This document shows positions 36,249 to 44,976 of a stretch of 64,000 nt of DNA, piece after piece. The DNA is taken from positions 2,790,001 to 2,854,000 of the forward strand of contig NZ_CP089301.1 in NCBI RefSeq assembly GCF_021227995.1, written 5' to 3'. The first letter of the stretch is position 1. The number at the start of each line of letters is the position of its first letter. This DNA comes from Novosphingobium kaempferiae (GTDB taxonomy: Bacteria; Pseudomonadota; Alphaproteobacteria; Sphingomonadales; Sphingomonadaceae). The notes under the pieces are model-generated. The model had not been told where the DNA came from and ran no database searches. It saw only the letters and a program-made list of their open reading frames with translations. The position numbers and the translations under genes were made by a program.

Positions 36249-36441
36249 TGGCGGTATCGCTAGCCTTGCGGACTAAGCCGTTCGGACTAGACCGACCCAA
36301 ACTAGCCGTTCAAGGGGCGATTTTTGATCCCCAGGAGCAGACGGTCAGGTTTTCCGTTCCAACCGCGCGTCAAGCCAATCTCGGAATGCCAGCTTCCATT
36401 TCGCAATTGGTCCCAAGCTGCCCTTCAGCCTGACGATTAAA

Positions 36442-36500
36442 GCATCGGGAATTATCGATGGCTTGTTGACTGATTTACTTGCATCGGATAATTACGATGC
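36442..36500 (+). promoter_or_regulatory. arsR promoter with two palindromic operators
   Basis: Two similar palindromes, GCATCGGGAATTATCGATGG (36442-36461) and GCATCGGATAATTACGATGC (36481-36500), bracket a -35-like TTGTTG (36464-36469). GATAAT (36487-36492) at 17 bases could be the -10, and lies inside the second palindrome. The ATG follows at once (36501), so the transcript may be leaderless. ArsR dimer binding at both sites would occlude RNA polymerase. Confidence 0.65.
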
Positions 36501-36830
36501 ATGGACACCAGCGATGCACTCTCGACACTCTCCGCTCTCGGCCATCCTACGCGGCTCGATGCGTTCCGACTGTTGATCCGACATGAGCCTGATGGCCTGT
36601 CGACCGGCGAATTGGTAGATGCATCGGGGCTGACCCAGAGCACGTTTTCGACGCATCTGGCCGTGATGGCTAAGGCCGGACTGGTGCTTTCCGAGAAGCG
36701 TGGCCGCCAACAGATTCAGCGTGCCAACCTCGACGTGCTGCGCGGACTGATGGTCTATCTGGCCAAGGATTGCTGCCAGGGGCGCGCCGAACTGTGCGAG
36801 CCGCTTCTGGCCGAACTTACCTGCTGCTGA
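36501..36830 (+). CDS. arsR: ArsR-family arsenic-responsive repressor
   Basis: 109 residues, winged helix (10-80: LSALGHPTRLDAFRLL...GLTQSTFSTHLAVMAKAGLV). The metal site is not the N-terminal CVC type; instead Cys residues cluster at the C-terminus (DCCQGRAELCE and a terminal CC), like Acidithiobacillus-type ArsR. Represses the ars operon until As(III) or Sb(III) binds. No ribosome site precedes the ATG. First gene of arsR-arsC-arsN-acr3-arsH. Confidence 0.93.
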   Translation: MDTSDALSTLSALGHPTRLDAFRLLIRHEPDGLSTGELVDASGLTQSTFSTHLAVMAKAGLVLSEKRGRQQIQRANLDVLRGLMVYLAKDCCQGRAELCEPLLAELTCC

Positions 36831-36840
36831 AGAGGCAACA

Positions 36841-37254
36841 ATGACCGATATCGTGATCTACCATAACCCGCTTTGCGGGACGTCTCGTAATGCCCTGGCC
36901 ATGATCCGCAATGCGGGCATCGAGCCTCATGTCGTCGAGTACCTGAAGACGCCGCCAAGTCGCGCGCTGCTGATGGAACTGATCGCGCGGGCCGCCATCA
37001 CGCCACGCGCTCTGCTGCGTGAGAACGGTACGCCTTATGCCGAACTGGGCCTCGGCGACGAGACCTTGACGGACGAGGCCTTGATCGACGCGATGATGGA
37101 GCATCCCATCCTCATCAACCGGCCGCTTGTGGTGTCGCCGCTGGGCGTGAAGCTCTGCCGCCCTTCCGAAAAAGTGCTGGATCTCTTGCCCACTGAGCAG
37201 CGCGGCACTTTCGTCAAGGAAGACGGCGAAGTCGTGGAAGCGACCCGGCGGTGA
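36841..37254 (+). CDS. arsC: Arsenate reductase, glutaredoxin type
   Basis: 137 residues. Reduces As(V) to As(III) using glutathione/glutaredoxin. The motif H-N-P-L-C-G-T-S-R puts the catalytic Cys at 12; ArsC residues Arg in NRPLVV and the central RALLREN segment are present. Ten bases after arsR, and its stop overlaps the next gene (GTGA). Confidence 0.95.
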   Translation: MTDIVIYHNPLCGTSRNALAMIRNAGIEPHVVEYLKTPPSRALLMELIARAAITPRALLRENGTPYAELGLGDETLTDEALIDAMMEHPILINRPLVVSPLGVKLCRPSEKVLDLLPTEQRGTFVKEDGEVVEATRR

Positions 37255-37787
37255 CCCTTTCGGTTCGTAGCGCAACAATCGGCGATGCCGAGGCCATCGC
37301 CGCCATCTATGCGCATCACGTTCTTCACGGCACGGCGACCTACGAAGTCGTACCACCGACCGAGGACGAGACCGCCGAGAAGATCTTGACGGTGACTGAC
37401 CGGAATTGGCCGTTCCTCGTCGCCTGCGATGCCGATCAAGTGGTCGGCTATGCCTACGCCACGCAGTTCCGGGACCGCCCCGCCTACGCCTATGCCTGCG
37501 AGAACAGCATCTACGTGGCGCACGACCGGCGCGGTGGCGGCATCGGCAAACTTCTGCTCAAGACCCTGCTGGAAGCCTGCGAGGCTCGCGGGTTCCGCCG
37601 CATGGTTGCGGTCATCGGCGGGGCGGAACCTGCCTCGGTAGCCCTCCACGGTTCCTGCGGTTTTGAACACGCTGGACGCTTGACCGGGATGGGCTGGAAG
37701 GCTGGCCGCTGGCTCGACACGGTCTACATGCAGATCGCCTTGGGCGGTGGCACCGGGACCGCGCCTGTCCCTTCCGGGAAGGGTTGA
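37251..37787 (+). CDS. arsN1: GNAT acetyltransferase, probable ArsN (arsinothricin)
   Basis: 178 residues from a GTG overlapping arsC. Phosphinothricin acetyltransferase-like: R-S-A-T-I-G-D-A-E-A-I-A-A-I-Y at the start, TATYEVVPPTEDE, acetyl-CoA site D-R-R-G-G-G-I-G-K-L-L-L near 100, and GFRRMVAVIGGAE. In ars operons this family (ArsN1) N-acetylates arsinothricin or phosphinothricin. Location within an ars operon supports the arsenic role; substrate is inferred. Confidence 0.88.
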   Translation: MTLSVRSATIGDAEAIAAIYAHHVLHGTATYEVVPPTEDETAEKILTVTDRNWPFLVACDADQVVGYAYATQFRDRPAYAYACENSIYVAHDRRGGGIGKLLLKTLLEACEARGFRRMVAVIGGAEPASVALHGSCGFEHAGRLTGMGWKAGRWLDTVYMQIALGGGTGTAPVPSGKG

Positions 37788-37792
37788 CGACC

Positions 37793-38821
37793 ATGTCGCT
37801 TTTCGAGCGCTATCTCTCGCTCTGGGTGGCCCTGTGCATCGTTGTCGGGATCGGTCTCGGCCACTTGCTCCCCGGCGCCTTCGAGGCGATCGCAGCGCTG
37901 GAGTTCGCCAACGTCAACATCGTGGTGGCGGGCCTGATCTGGCTGATGATCATTCCGATGCTGCTGCGGGTCGATTTCGGCGCGCTCCATAGCCTTCGGC
38001 AGCACTGGCGCGGCATCGGCGTCACCGTCGTAGTGAACTGGGCGATCAAGCCATTTTCGATGTCACTGTTTGGTACGTTTTTCCTCGGCTATCTGTTCGC
38101 CCCGATGCTGCCTGAAGGCGCATCGTCGTCCTACATTGCCGGGCTGATCCTTCTTGCTGCAGCACCTTGCACCGCGATGGTCTTCGTCTGGTCCAATATC
38201 GTCGAGGGCGACCCGAACTACACCTTGAGCCAGGTGGCGCTGAACGACCTGATCATGGTCTTTGCCTTCGCGCCGCTCGTAGGCCTGCTGCTGGGTGTAG
38301 CATCGATCACCGTGCCGTGGAACACGCTGGGGCTGTCGGTGGGCCTCTACATCGTCGTCCCGGTGCTCATCTCGCAACTGCTCCGCCGCGCGCTCCTTCG
38401 CGGCGGCGAGAAGGGGCTTCAGCGTTTCCTGTCCGCCATCGGTCCGATCAGCCTTGCCAGCCTGTTGCTGACGCTGGTGCTGCTGTTCGGCTTTCAGGGC
38501 GAACAGATTATCCGGCAGCCATTGGTGATCGCGTTGATTGCCGTGCCGATCCTGTTTCAGGTCTATCTTAATGCCGGCATCGCCTATTGGCTCAGCCGTC
38601 GTTTCGGTGTGGCATGGTGCGTCGCAGGCCCTTCGGCGCTGATCGGTGCCTCCAACTTCTTCGAACTGGCTGTGGCCGCTGCCATCAGCCTCTTTGGCCT
38701 CAGTTCCGGCGCCGCGCTGGCGACGGTCGTGGGCGTACTGGTAGAAGTGCCGGTGATGCTGTCGATCGTCGCCTTGGTGAAGCGGACCCGCCCCTGGTAC
38801 GAGAAAGGTATTTCCGCGTGA
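37793..38821 (+). CDS. acr3: ACR3-family arsenite efflux permease
   Basis: 342 residues, ten membrane helices. ACR3 marks: [13 protein letters not shown] near 50, [14 protein letters not shown] with the conserved Cys near 126, [16 protein letters not shown], and [17 protein letters not shown] segment ([15 protein letters not shown]) near 285. ATG at 37793 chosen (GGAAGGG upstream); a TTG at 37784 overlapping the arsN stop is possible. Exports As(III) using the proton gradient. Confidence 0.95.
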   Translation: MSLFERYLSLWVALCIVVGIGLGHLLPGAFEAIAALEFANVNIVVAGLIWLMIIPMLLRVDFGALHSLRQHWRGIGVTVVVNWAIKPFSMSLFGTFFLGYLFAPMLPEGASSSYIAGLILLAAAPCTAMVFVWSNIVEGDPNYTLSQVALNDLIMVFAFAPLVGLLLGVASITVPWNTLGLSVGLYIVVPVLISQLLRRALLRGGEKGLQRFLSAIGPISLASLLLTLVLLFGFQGEQIIRQPLVIALIAVPILFQVYLNAGIAYWLSRRFGVAWCVAGPSALIGASNFFELAVAAAISLFGLSSGAALATVVGVLVEVPVMLSIVALVKRTRPWYEKGISA

Positions 38822-39564
38822 GACTGCGTGAACTCGTTGACCCTGATTATCTTCCAGCCCTGGACAAGACTTTCGCGCTGGCTCGTCCCGCCGTGGGTCT
38901 TGGCGCGGATCAACCGGCTCCGCGCATCCTGCTGCTCTACGGCTCGCTGCGGGAACGCTCTTTCTCGCGCCTCGCCGTGGAAGAGGCGGCCCGCCTGCTG
39001 CAGTTCTTCGGCGCCGAGACACGAATCTTCGATCCCAGCGACCTGCCGCTGCCCGATCAGGTAGCCGGAGACGATCATCCTGCCGTTCATGAACTACGCG
39101 AGCACGCGCTATGGTCGGAAGGCATGGTCTGGTGCAGCCCGGAGCGGCATGGCCAGATCAGTGGCATCATGAAGACGCAGATTGACCATCTCCCGCTTCA
39201 GATGCGCGGGATGCGGCCGACGCAGGGGCGAACGCTTGCGGTCATGCAGGTGTCGGGCGGCTCGCAGTCTTTCAATGCCGTCAACTCGCTCCGCCTGCTG
39301 GGCCGCTGGATGCGGATGTTCACGATTCCTAATCAGTCCTCGGTGGCGATGGCCTACCAGGAGTTCGACGAAGGCGGTCGGATGCGGGCGTCGAGCTATT
39401 ACGACCGCATCGTCGATGTGATGGAGGAACTGGTGCGCTTCACAGTGCTGATGCGGCCGCACGCGGCGCAGCTCGTTGACCGATACTCTGAACGGAAGGA
39501 GGCTGGTGTCCCTATCGACTCCACTGCGGACCTTTCTGCTATAGCGATAGCGGGCCAGTCCTGA
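38818..39564 (+). CDS. arsH: ArsH NADPH-dependent FMN reductase
   Basis: 248 residues from a GTG overlapping acr3 (GTGA). Flavodoxin-like fold: [24 protein letters not shown] (FMN phosphate site), [17 protein letters not shown] and [16 protein letters not shown]. ArsH oxidises trivalent organoarsenicals and reduces quinones or Cr(VI) in other species. Last gene of the operon. Confidence 0.95.
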   Translation: MRLRELVDPDYLPALDKTFALARPAVGLGADQPAPRILLLYGSLRERSFSRLAVEEAARLLQFFGAETRIFDPSDLPLPDQVAGDDHPAVHELREHALWSEGMVWCSPERHGQISGIMKTQIDHLPLQMRGMRPTQGRTLAVMQVSGGSQSFNAVNSLRLLGRWMRMFTIPNQSSVAMAYQEFDEGGRMRASSYYDRIVDVMEELVRFTVLMRPHAAQLVDRYSERKEAGVPIDSTADLSAIAIAGQS

Positions 39565-40172
39565 TTCCACGGTCGACCCTTTGCGGCCACTCAAGACCAC
39601 TTTTAGCCTTCTCAAAAGCGGACATGGCGTTGGGGCGTGCGGTAGGGTCGCGTACGTCGGAAAAGTCGGATGAGCCGGAAGGTCTACTTTCGCGGACCGA
39701 TGGTGTTTGAACTGCCGTTCGTTCAGGTCTTAGCGTCTTACCTTGGGAGCAGGATCTTGAAGTAGCTACGTTAAACAGCCACGAACGGCTCCTATCAAGC
39801 GTGGAAACGTCCGACACGCGTTATGTTCAGGCCGCCATGCTTGAAAATCTAGTGCGGCAGCGATGTTGGATCGGCCGTATTGTTTCCGCTTAACCGTCGC
39901 TCCGCAGGTAGCGTTGGCTATCCACTGGACGCGTGCCCCTCGCGAAGTAGTTTTTGCAGGCAGCAGCAGTCTATGGCGATCGTTGGGCGTCGTGCCGAAA
40001 GGCGGACAGAGCGGGGCCTGGCAATCGGGCACCGGGAATGAAGTATCGAAGAGCACCGCCGCGCCTGCTGCCGTGCGTTCGAGGGCAAAGCTTGGTCGTC
40101 GTTGGCTATCTTGCAAATCCAGAAATTACTGAAATACTGACGTCATATTATTTCATAGGTCATAGGGTTAAT
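39565..40172. other. Gene-free stretch between ars operon and 1339-aa gene
   Basis: 608 bases, no ORF that looks coding on either strand (the open frames are short, Arg/Ser-rich and mutually antisense). The right end holds the inverted-repeat operator of the next gene. The base composition falls to the right. It could be a decayed gene or island joint; no insertion sequence or direct repeats were recognised. Confidence 0.5.
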
Positions 40173-40177
40173 ATGAC
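40142..40177 (+). promoter_or_regulatory. Inverted-repeat operator at an HTH gene start
   Basis: A perfect 9-base inverted repeat GTCATATTA (40142-40150) and TAATATGAC (40169-40177), 18-base spacer TTTCATAGGTCATAGGGT that itself holds a direct repeat TCATAGG. The right arm covers the start codon. Since the protein begins with an Xre-type HTH, autorepression is likely. TGACGTCA at 40138-40145 overlaps the left arm. Confidence 0.6.
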
Positions 40178-43100
40178 TTTGCACATATCCCCTTCGCAAG
40201 CTCGCGCCGCTCGTGCGCTGCTCGCCTGGTCGCAACAAGACTTGGCTAAGGCAGCGAATGTGGCGGTTTCGACGGTGGCAGACTTCGAGCGCAACGCACG
40301 GACTCCGACTTCTGCCAACGCTCACGCAATTGAAACGGCATTTGAAGCTCAGGGGATTACTTTTCTCGCGGGCGGAGCAGTAGATGGAGCCAAGCTGGCC
40401 CCGACAATTGCGCCACCGGGCCCGGGCGCGCCAATGCGCTGGTTCGATGCGACGACTATCGCCCAGTGGGCCGAACGTCGGACAGGGGGGCAATCTGACC
40501 TGCCTCAGCTCATCAGCGATTTGATCCTGTCGTGTTATGGTCCGGCGGCGCATATCCACATGCCATCCGGCGACAGTGTGCAATATGGTGGGTACGATGG
40601 CCGCTGCACGGTAAATCATGCGATCGGTATCGTTCCTGCCGGAACTTCGGTTTGGGAGTTCGGGAGCCAGCGAACTCGGATCCGTCAAAAGGCCCAGGGA
40701 GACTACGACAAGCGCACGAATGAACCTGGTGCCGTCAATAGAGCGGACACCACGTTCGTTTTCGTCACGCCGCATCGCTGGTCGGACAAGGATAAGTGGG
40801 CAAAGGAGCAGCAAAAGAAGGGGGACTGGGCCGGCGTCGTGGCCCTCGACGTCAACGACCTAGTGCATTGGCTCGAAACAACCCCCGATGTCGGCCTGCG
40901 CTGGGCTGACCGGCTGGGGCGTCGGCCCAAGGGACTGCGAGAGCTGCGGACTGTCTTCGAGGAATGGTCCCGGGTCACGCGTCCGCGTCTACCGGCCAAC
41001 CTGCTTTTGATCGGCCGTGATAACGAGGCTGTGGAGACGCTGCGATGGTTGCGTGGGCCGGCATCGGTGTATCCGGTCCAAGCCGAAGCCGCTGATGAGG
41101 CGATGTCATTCCTTTACGGGGCAATCGATCCGTTGCCCGAACCGCACCGCAGTTTCTGGCTGACGCGGTGTGTGGTGGCGGAAACAGACGAGATCGCTCG
41201 CGATCTCGTCGGGATCGGGGCCAAGCTGGTCGTCGTCATGAACGCCGGCGAACGCGGCCTGGCGCAACGATTGGCAGATGACGGACACCATGTTTTCCTC
41301 ACCTTTGGGTCGGATCTGGGCTTGCCGGCAGGCGTGAGACGACTGCCGCGGCTAAATCGCTATGACATCGAACGTGCACTTATCGATATCGATGTTCCGG
41401 GGGATAAGGCGCATGCATATGCGGCTCAGGCGGCCGGCAGCCTGACAGTTCTTCGCCGGATCATGCACGGCGAGCCGGGCCGATCCCCGGCTTGGGCCAA
41501 GCCCACGCGCGCGATGGTCGCAGCTCTGATGGTCGGCGCCTGGTGCGATGATCGACCTGCCGACCGAGCGATCGTTTCAGAAATGGCTGGCTTGCCCTAT
41601 GAAGATCTGGCTGCGGAGTTTGCTGCACTGGCTTCCTTCGACGGGCCGTTGCGCCGGTCGGGTGAGGTCTGGAAGCTGGCGTCGCTGCGTGATGCTTGGC
41701 TGGTGCTGGCGCCCCATCTGACAAGAGCGGACATTGAGCGGCACAATGAGCTCTTTCTCAAGGTGATGTCCGGCGAGGCCGGGGACTTCGATACGCGTCT
41801 CGATGCAAACTTCATTTACCGCGTCCCCAAGCCCGATGAAGCACCCATCTCCGGTTATGTGCGTCACGGGTTGAGCGAAGCCTTGGTGGCGATGGGGGCT
41901 TTCCCGACATCTGCTCAGCAAGTGGGCCTCCTCACGAGCTATACATCATCCGCATTGCGCAAGCTCTTGAGCGGGGGGACGCACCGCCTCTGGTGGTCTC
42001 TTCGGTCGGATTTTCGCCTGTTGGCCGAGGCAGCCCCGGCGACATTCCTTGAACTGCTCGATGAGGCGTACCAACGCGCCGACTGTCCCTTGAGACCACT
42101 TTTCGAATGCGTGGAAGAGGGAATATCGCCGCGTGAGTATCACTACGATTTGCTATGGGCGTTGGAGCTCCTTGCCTGGGATCCACTCTATTTAAGCGAG
42201 GCGGCGCAGCTCTTGGCCGATCTGGATGCGATGTCGCACGAAGGCCGGTCGCTGAACCGGCCTCTAACCTCGCTGCAGCGGATATTCATGCCCTGGACAC
42301 CGCAGACTTTTGCCACGGCGAGCGAGCGGCGCGATGTGGTCCTTGGCCTGGTCAGGCGCTTTCCGGCCGTGGGCTGGCGGCTTTTGCGGGCGATTGCTCC
42401 CACTGGGCATGGAATGTCGATGCCTACCGTCAAGCCCACATGGCGTGATTGCGCGCCTGACCAGCGCGAGGTCCTAACTTGGCCGCTTGTCTATGATGCT
42501 CACCGGTGGATCGGCGAAGCTCTGCTCATTGCCGCCGGCGATGATCTGGATCGCTGGTCTGAACTGACCGAGCACTGGGCGAATTTCGATAGCGTGTGGC
42601 GATCCAGCGCACTGGAAAAATTAAAGGCCTTGTTGGAGCGCAGCGCTGATATTTCCCGCCGTAACGCTGTGCGCGAAAAGATTCGCGAACTGGCAGCAGT
42701 GCACCGGTCCTTTTCCGATGCGGATTGGGCCATGCCGATCATCGAAGTGGAAGCGCTTGAGGCCCTGGTGTCGCATTTCGAACCGAGCGATCCTGCTATT
42801 CGCCATGCCTGGCTGTTCGACAGCGGCCGAGGGTATCATCCGAAGGGGCTCTCTTGGCGGGAGGCCAAAACGCAGGAGGCCGCATCGCAGTCAGCTGCGA
42901 TCCAAGAGATCGCCGACCAACTCGGCATCCCCGCGCTGATTACATTCGCGCTCGGCGTCCGGCAGACTTTCGCAGTCGGCGAAGCCATTGAGCGGGCAGG
43001 GCTTGGCGCGCAGACATTCGACGATATCCTCTCGTCAGTTTTGGACGCAGACCATGGTCATGCCGACGATCTGGCGCGCATATTGCTGGGTTGTCTGCAT

Positions 43101-44192
43101 CACCATGAGCCGGGTGCTGTCACCGCGCGCTTCAACACGGCAGTCAAGTCTCAGGCAACCCAGCGCCATCTCATCCGTCTGGCGCTCGCACTTCCGGCAC
43201 AGCCCGATTCCTGGGCGTTGATTGACGCAGCCGGCGGCGATCTCGGAAAAGTCTACTGGAAGGCCATGAGCATCCACGCCATCGACAGGGAAGTTCCAGC
43301 ACTGACCGCGATCAATCGGTTGCTGGAGAACGCTCGGCTTGGCAGTGCGATTGATCTGGCAAGCATTCGGATCGAAGCGGGTGAGGTGCTTCCCACCGAG
43401 CGCTTGATCGACCTGCTCGATCGGGGCGTTTCGATAGACCTTCAAGACCATGAGGAAGGTATGTTTGCCTGCGACCGAATAGGAGAGATATTCAAGTATC
43501 TCGACAGTTGCGGGGACGTTGAGGACAGCCAGATGGTTGCCTTGGAATGGGCTTATCATTCGGTGCTGGAGCACAGCGATTATCGGCCGCGGCGTGTGGA
43601 ACGAGCACTTTCCAGCAACCCTGAATTCTTTATGCAGTTGATACAGCTCATCTATTTGCCGGAGCCGGAAAGCGGCATAGTAGAGCCGCGCACTCCTGCA
43701 AGGATGGAAGCAGCGGTCAGTCAAGCCTATCGCGTGTTGGACGAGTTTTCCCATGTCCCCGGCACCGACGACAACGGCGTCATCGATGCAGCGAAGCTGG
43801 AAGCATGGATCAAGGCTGCTAGGATTAAGGCGGCTGCAGTCGGCCGGGCGGACATGACCGACTGGAGCATCGGACGCCTGTTGGCAGGCGTATCACGCCA
43901 GGATGAAGGGGCTTGGCCACCAGAACCCGTGCGGGAAATGTTTGAGGTCTTTCGGAGCCGCGAAATGGAAGTCGGTTTCGAGTACGGAGTTTACAATCGG
44001 CGTGGCGTAACGGTGCGCATGCCCGGAGACGGCGGCGCGCAAGAACGCGCGCTCGTGCAGCGCTATCGGAAGGATGCGAAGGACGCTGGAATTCATTGGC
44101 CGCGAATTCGCGCGGTCCTGGAACGAATTGCTGAAAGGTACGAACTCGAGGCCGTGCAAGAGGATCAGTCGGCGGAGCGCCGAAGTTGGTAA
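40173..44192 (+). CDS. 1339-aa Xre-HTH/nuclease-like/helical protein (putative defence)
   Basis: Start ATG at 40173, because residues 5-65 from there form a full Xre HTH (SPSQARAARALLAWSQQDLAKAA... STVADFERNARTP). Residues ~88-250 look like a PD-(D/E)XK-type domain: G-G-Y-D-G-R (Asp142), P-A-G-T-S-V-W-E-F-G (Glu162), Lys173 in RQKAQGDYDKR, then FVFVTPHRW and W-A-G-V-V-A-L-D-V-N-D-L. A central part (~260-480: PANLLLIGRDNEAVETL..., SFWLTRCVV, KLVVVMNAGER) resembles a STAND/AAA core but has no G-x4-GK[ST] P-loop. The remaining ~850 residues are helical repeat-like. No named family recognised. Codon use and GC are lower than the core genes. Architecture (sensor repeats, degenerate NTPase, nuclease-like part) suggests an anti-phage or abortive system with self-regulation. 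Function is inferred. Confidence 0.75.
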   Translation: MTLHISPSQARAARALLAWSQQDLAKAANVAVSTVADFERNARTPTSANAHAIETAFEAQGITFLAGGAVDGAKLAPTIAPPGPGAPMRWFDATTIAQWAERRTGGQSDLPQLISDLILSCYGPAAHIHMPSGDSVQYGGYDGRCTVNHAIGIVPAGTSVWEFGSQRTRIRQKAQGDYDKRTNEPGAVNRADTTFVFVTPHRWSDKDKWAKEQQKKGDWAGVVALDVNDLVHWLETTPDVGLRWADRLGRRPKGLRELRTVFEEWSRVTRPRLPANLLLIGRDNEAVETLRWLRGPASVYPVQAEAADEAMSFLYGAIDPLPEPHRSFWLTRCVVAETDEIARDLVGIGAKLVVVMNAGERGLAQRLADDGHHVFLTFGSDLGLPAGVRRLPRLNRYDIERALIDIDVPGDKAHAYAAQAAGSLTVLRRIMHGEPGRSPAWAKPTRAMVAALMVGAWCDDRPADRAIVSEMAGLPYEDLAAEFAALASFDGPLRRSGEVWKLASLRDAWLVLAPHLTRADIERHNELFLKVMSGEAGDFDTRLDANFIYRVPKPDEAPISGYVRHGLSEALVAMGAFPTSAQQVGLLTSYTSSALRKLLSGGTHRLWWSLRSDFRLLAEAAPATFLELLDEAYQRADCPLRPLFECVEEGISPREYHYDLLWALELLAWDPLYLSEAAQLLADLDAMSHEGRSLNRPLTSLQRIFMPWTPQTFATASERRDVVLGLVRRFPAVGWRLLRAIAPTGHGMSMPTVKPTWRDCAPDQREVLTWPLVYDAHRWIGEALLIAAGDDLDRWSELTEHWANFDSVWRSSALEKLKALLERSADISRRNAVREKIRELAAVHRSFSDADWAMPIIEVEALEALVSHFEPSDPAIRHAWLFDSGRGYHPKGLSWREAKTQEAASQSAAIQEIADQLGIPALITFALGVRQTFAVGEAIERAGLGAQTFDDILSSVLDADHGHADDLARILLGCLHHHEPGAVTARFNTAVKSQATQRHLIRLALALPAQPDSWALIDAAGGDLGKVYWKAMSIHAIDREVPALTAINRLLENARLGSAIDLASIRIEAGEVLPTERLIDLLDRGVSIDLQDHEEGMFACDRIGEIFKYLDSCGDVEDSQMVALEWAYHSVLEHSDYRPRRVERALSSNPEFFMQLIQLIYLPEPESGIVEPRTPARMEAAVSQAYRVLDEFSHVPGTDDNGVIDAAKLEAWIKAARIKAAAVGRADMTDWSIGRLLAGVSRQDEGAWPPEPVREMFEVFRSREMEVGFEYGVYNRRGVTVRMPGDGGAQERALVQRYRKDAKDAGIHWPRIRAVLERIAERYELEAVQEDQSAERRSW

Positions 44193-44303
44193 CGACTTGG
44201 GCTGCATGCTCGACAACCATCGGACAGGAAATTGTTGGCAGGCCGTTCACCAGCAGTGACGCTGGCAGTGCAGTTGCAGTTGGGCTGGGCTTTCGTGTAG
44301 AAT

Positions 44304-44328
44304 GGGGCGTTCTGTCAAAGAACGCCCC
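44304..44328. terminator. Hairpin, likely bidirectional terminator
   Basis: Perfect 10-bp stem GGGGCGTTCT (44304-44313) with AGAACGCCCC (44319-44328), 5-base loop, about 110 bases after the 1339-aa gene and 8 bases after the small minus-strand ORF. Short A/T flanks only. Confidence 0.65.
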
Positions 44329-44336
44329 AAGCCCCA

Positions 44337-44453
44337 TCACAGGAACCAGGTAAAAGCCATCGCCAGCACCACGATTGGGATCACGATCCCGATCGAGAGG
44401 CGGAACGACTTTCCACCCGGCTCGCTGGTTTCGATGGCGAGGGAAAGCTTCAT
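44337..44453 (-). CDS. Possible 38-aa single-pass membrane peptide
   Basis: ATG at 44453, TGA at 44337-44339. Sequence opens MKLSLAIETSEPGGKSF and ends IGIVIPIVVLAMAFTWFL, a clean hydrophobic helix of about 19 residues. GTGAGG lies 8-13 bases upstream and a hairpin follows the stop. It could be a small toxin or an accessory peptide. Short length makes chance possible. Confidence 0.4.
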   Translation of the reverse strand: MKLSLAIETSEPGGKSFRLSIGIVIPIVVLAMAFTWFL

Positions 44454-44631
44454 CAGCAACCTCACAATCTATCACGGGCCCCTTGATGAGCCGAACACCG
44501 TGAAAAAGACCAGCTAGGGAGTTCGGGATTTAAGCAGCCCCCTAGGCTCCCTGCCTCGGCTGCCCCTCCATTTCTGTCATAGTGAAGTGGGTGGATCAAG
44601 GTGTATCGGGATGCCCAAGGGTACTGAACGT

Positions 44632-44976
44632 ATGTCAGCGATGGAAAGAGGAAAATTTGAACTGCAATGTCCTATATGTCGGCGGAATCTAGAGGAAAGT
44701 CGGCTAGGACGCTTGCGGCTACGCTTTCCGGCCGCTCAGCATCCGATTTTTGATCCTCAGATGCTGACGCTCTGTTATTCCGGCAGCTGCCGACCAAGAT
44801 ACGCGGTCACCGACGGCGGCCCCATCGATCGCTGTCGCCAACACCTACTTTTCGCGCAATGTATTGCTGTTTCTGACCCTTTGCTTTTTGACAGCAGAGG
44901 GGGTGCGCTTGCGGCCTTGAATACGAACTACTGCGATCGAATAGGCCGTGCTCGTGCCCTGAGGCACTTTTTCTAG
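44632..44976 (+). CDS. Weak Cys-rich ORF
   Basis: 114 residues from the ATG at 44632 (AGGG 9-12 bases before). Contains CPICRRNLEES and LCYSGSC, which could bind zinc, followed by unremarkable sequence that runs antisense into the 3' end of the nuclease gene. The first 60 residues look more protein-like than the rest. Doubtful; it may be a decayed gene. Confidence 0.25.
   Translation: MSAMERGKFELQCPICRRNLEESRLGRLRLRFPAAQHPIFDPQMLTLCYSGSCRPRYAVTDGGPIDRCRQHLLFAQCIAVSDPLLFDSRGGALAALNTNYCDRIGRARALRHFF

Larger units (their letters stand above)
44193..44844. other. Region between the two convergent putative defence loci
   Basis: 652 bases. It holds a terminator-like hairpin (44304-44328), a possible 38-residue membrane protein on the minus strand (44337-44453) and the start of a weak Cys-rich ORF on the plus strand (44632-44976). 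Nothing else stands out. Confidence 0.5.

Noticed and set aside
36248..36433. 61-codon ORF before arsR
   Set aside because: No RBS or family; the region carries the arsR operators and probably decayed sequence.
39766..40132. 116- and 89-codon overlapping frames before the 1339-aa gene
   Set aside because: They are mutually antisense, have no motif and no RBS, and the downstream real start is well supported by the HTH.
40173..44192. Classic NACHT/STAND ATPase assignment for the 1339-aa protein
   Set aside because: No G-x4-GK[S/T] motif was found in the core, so I did not call an active NTPase.
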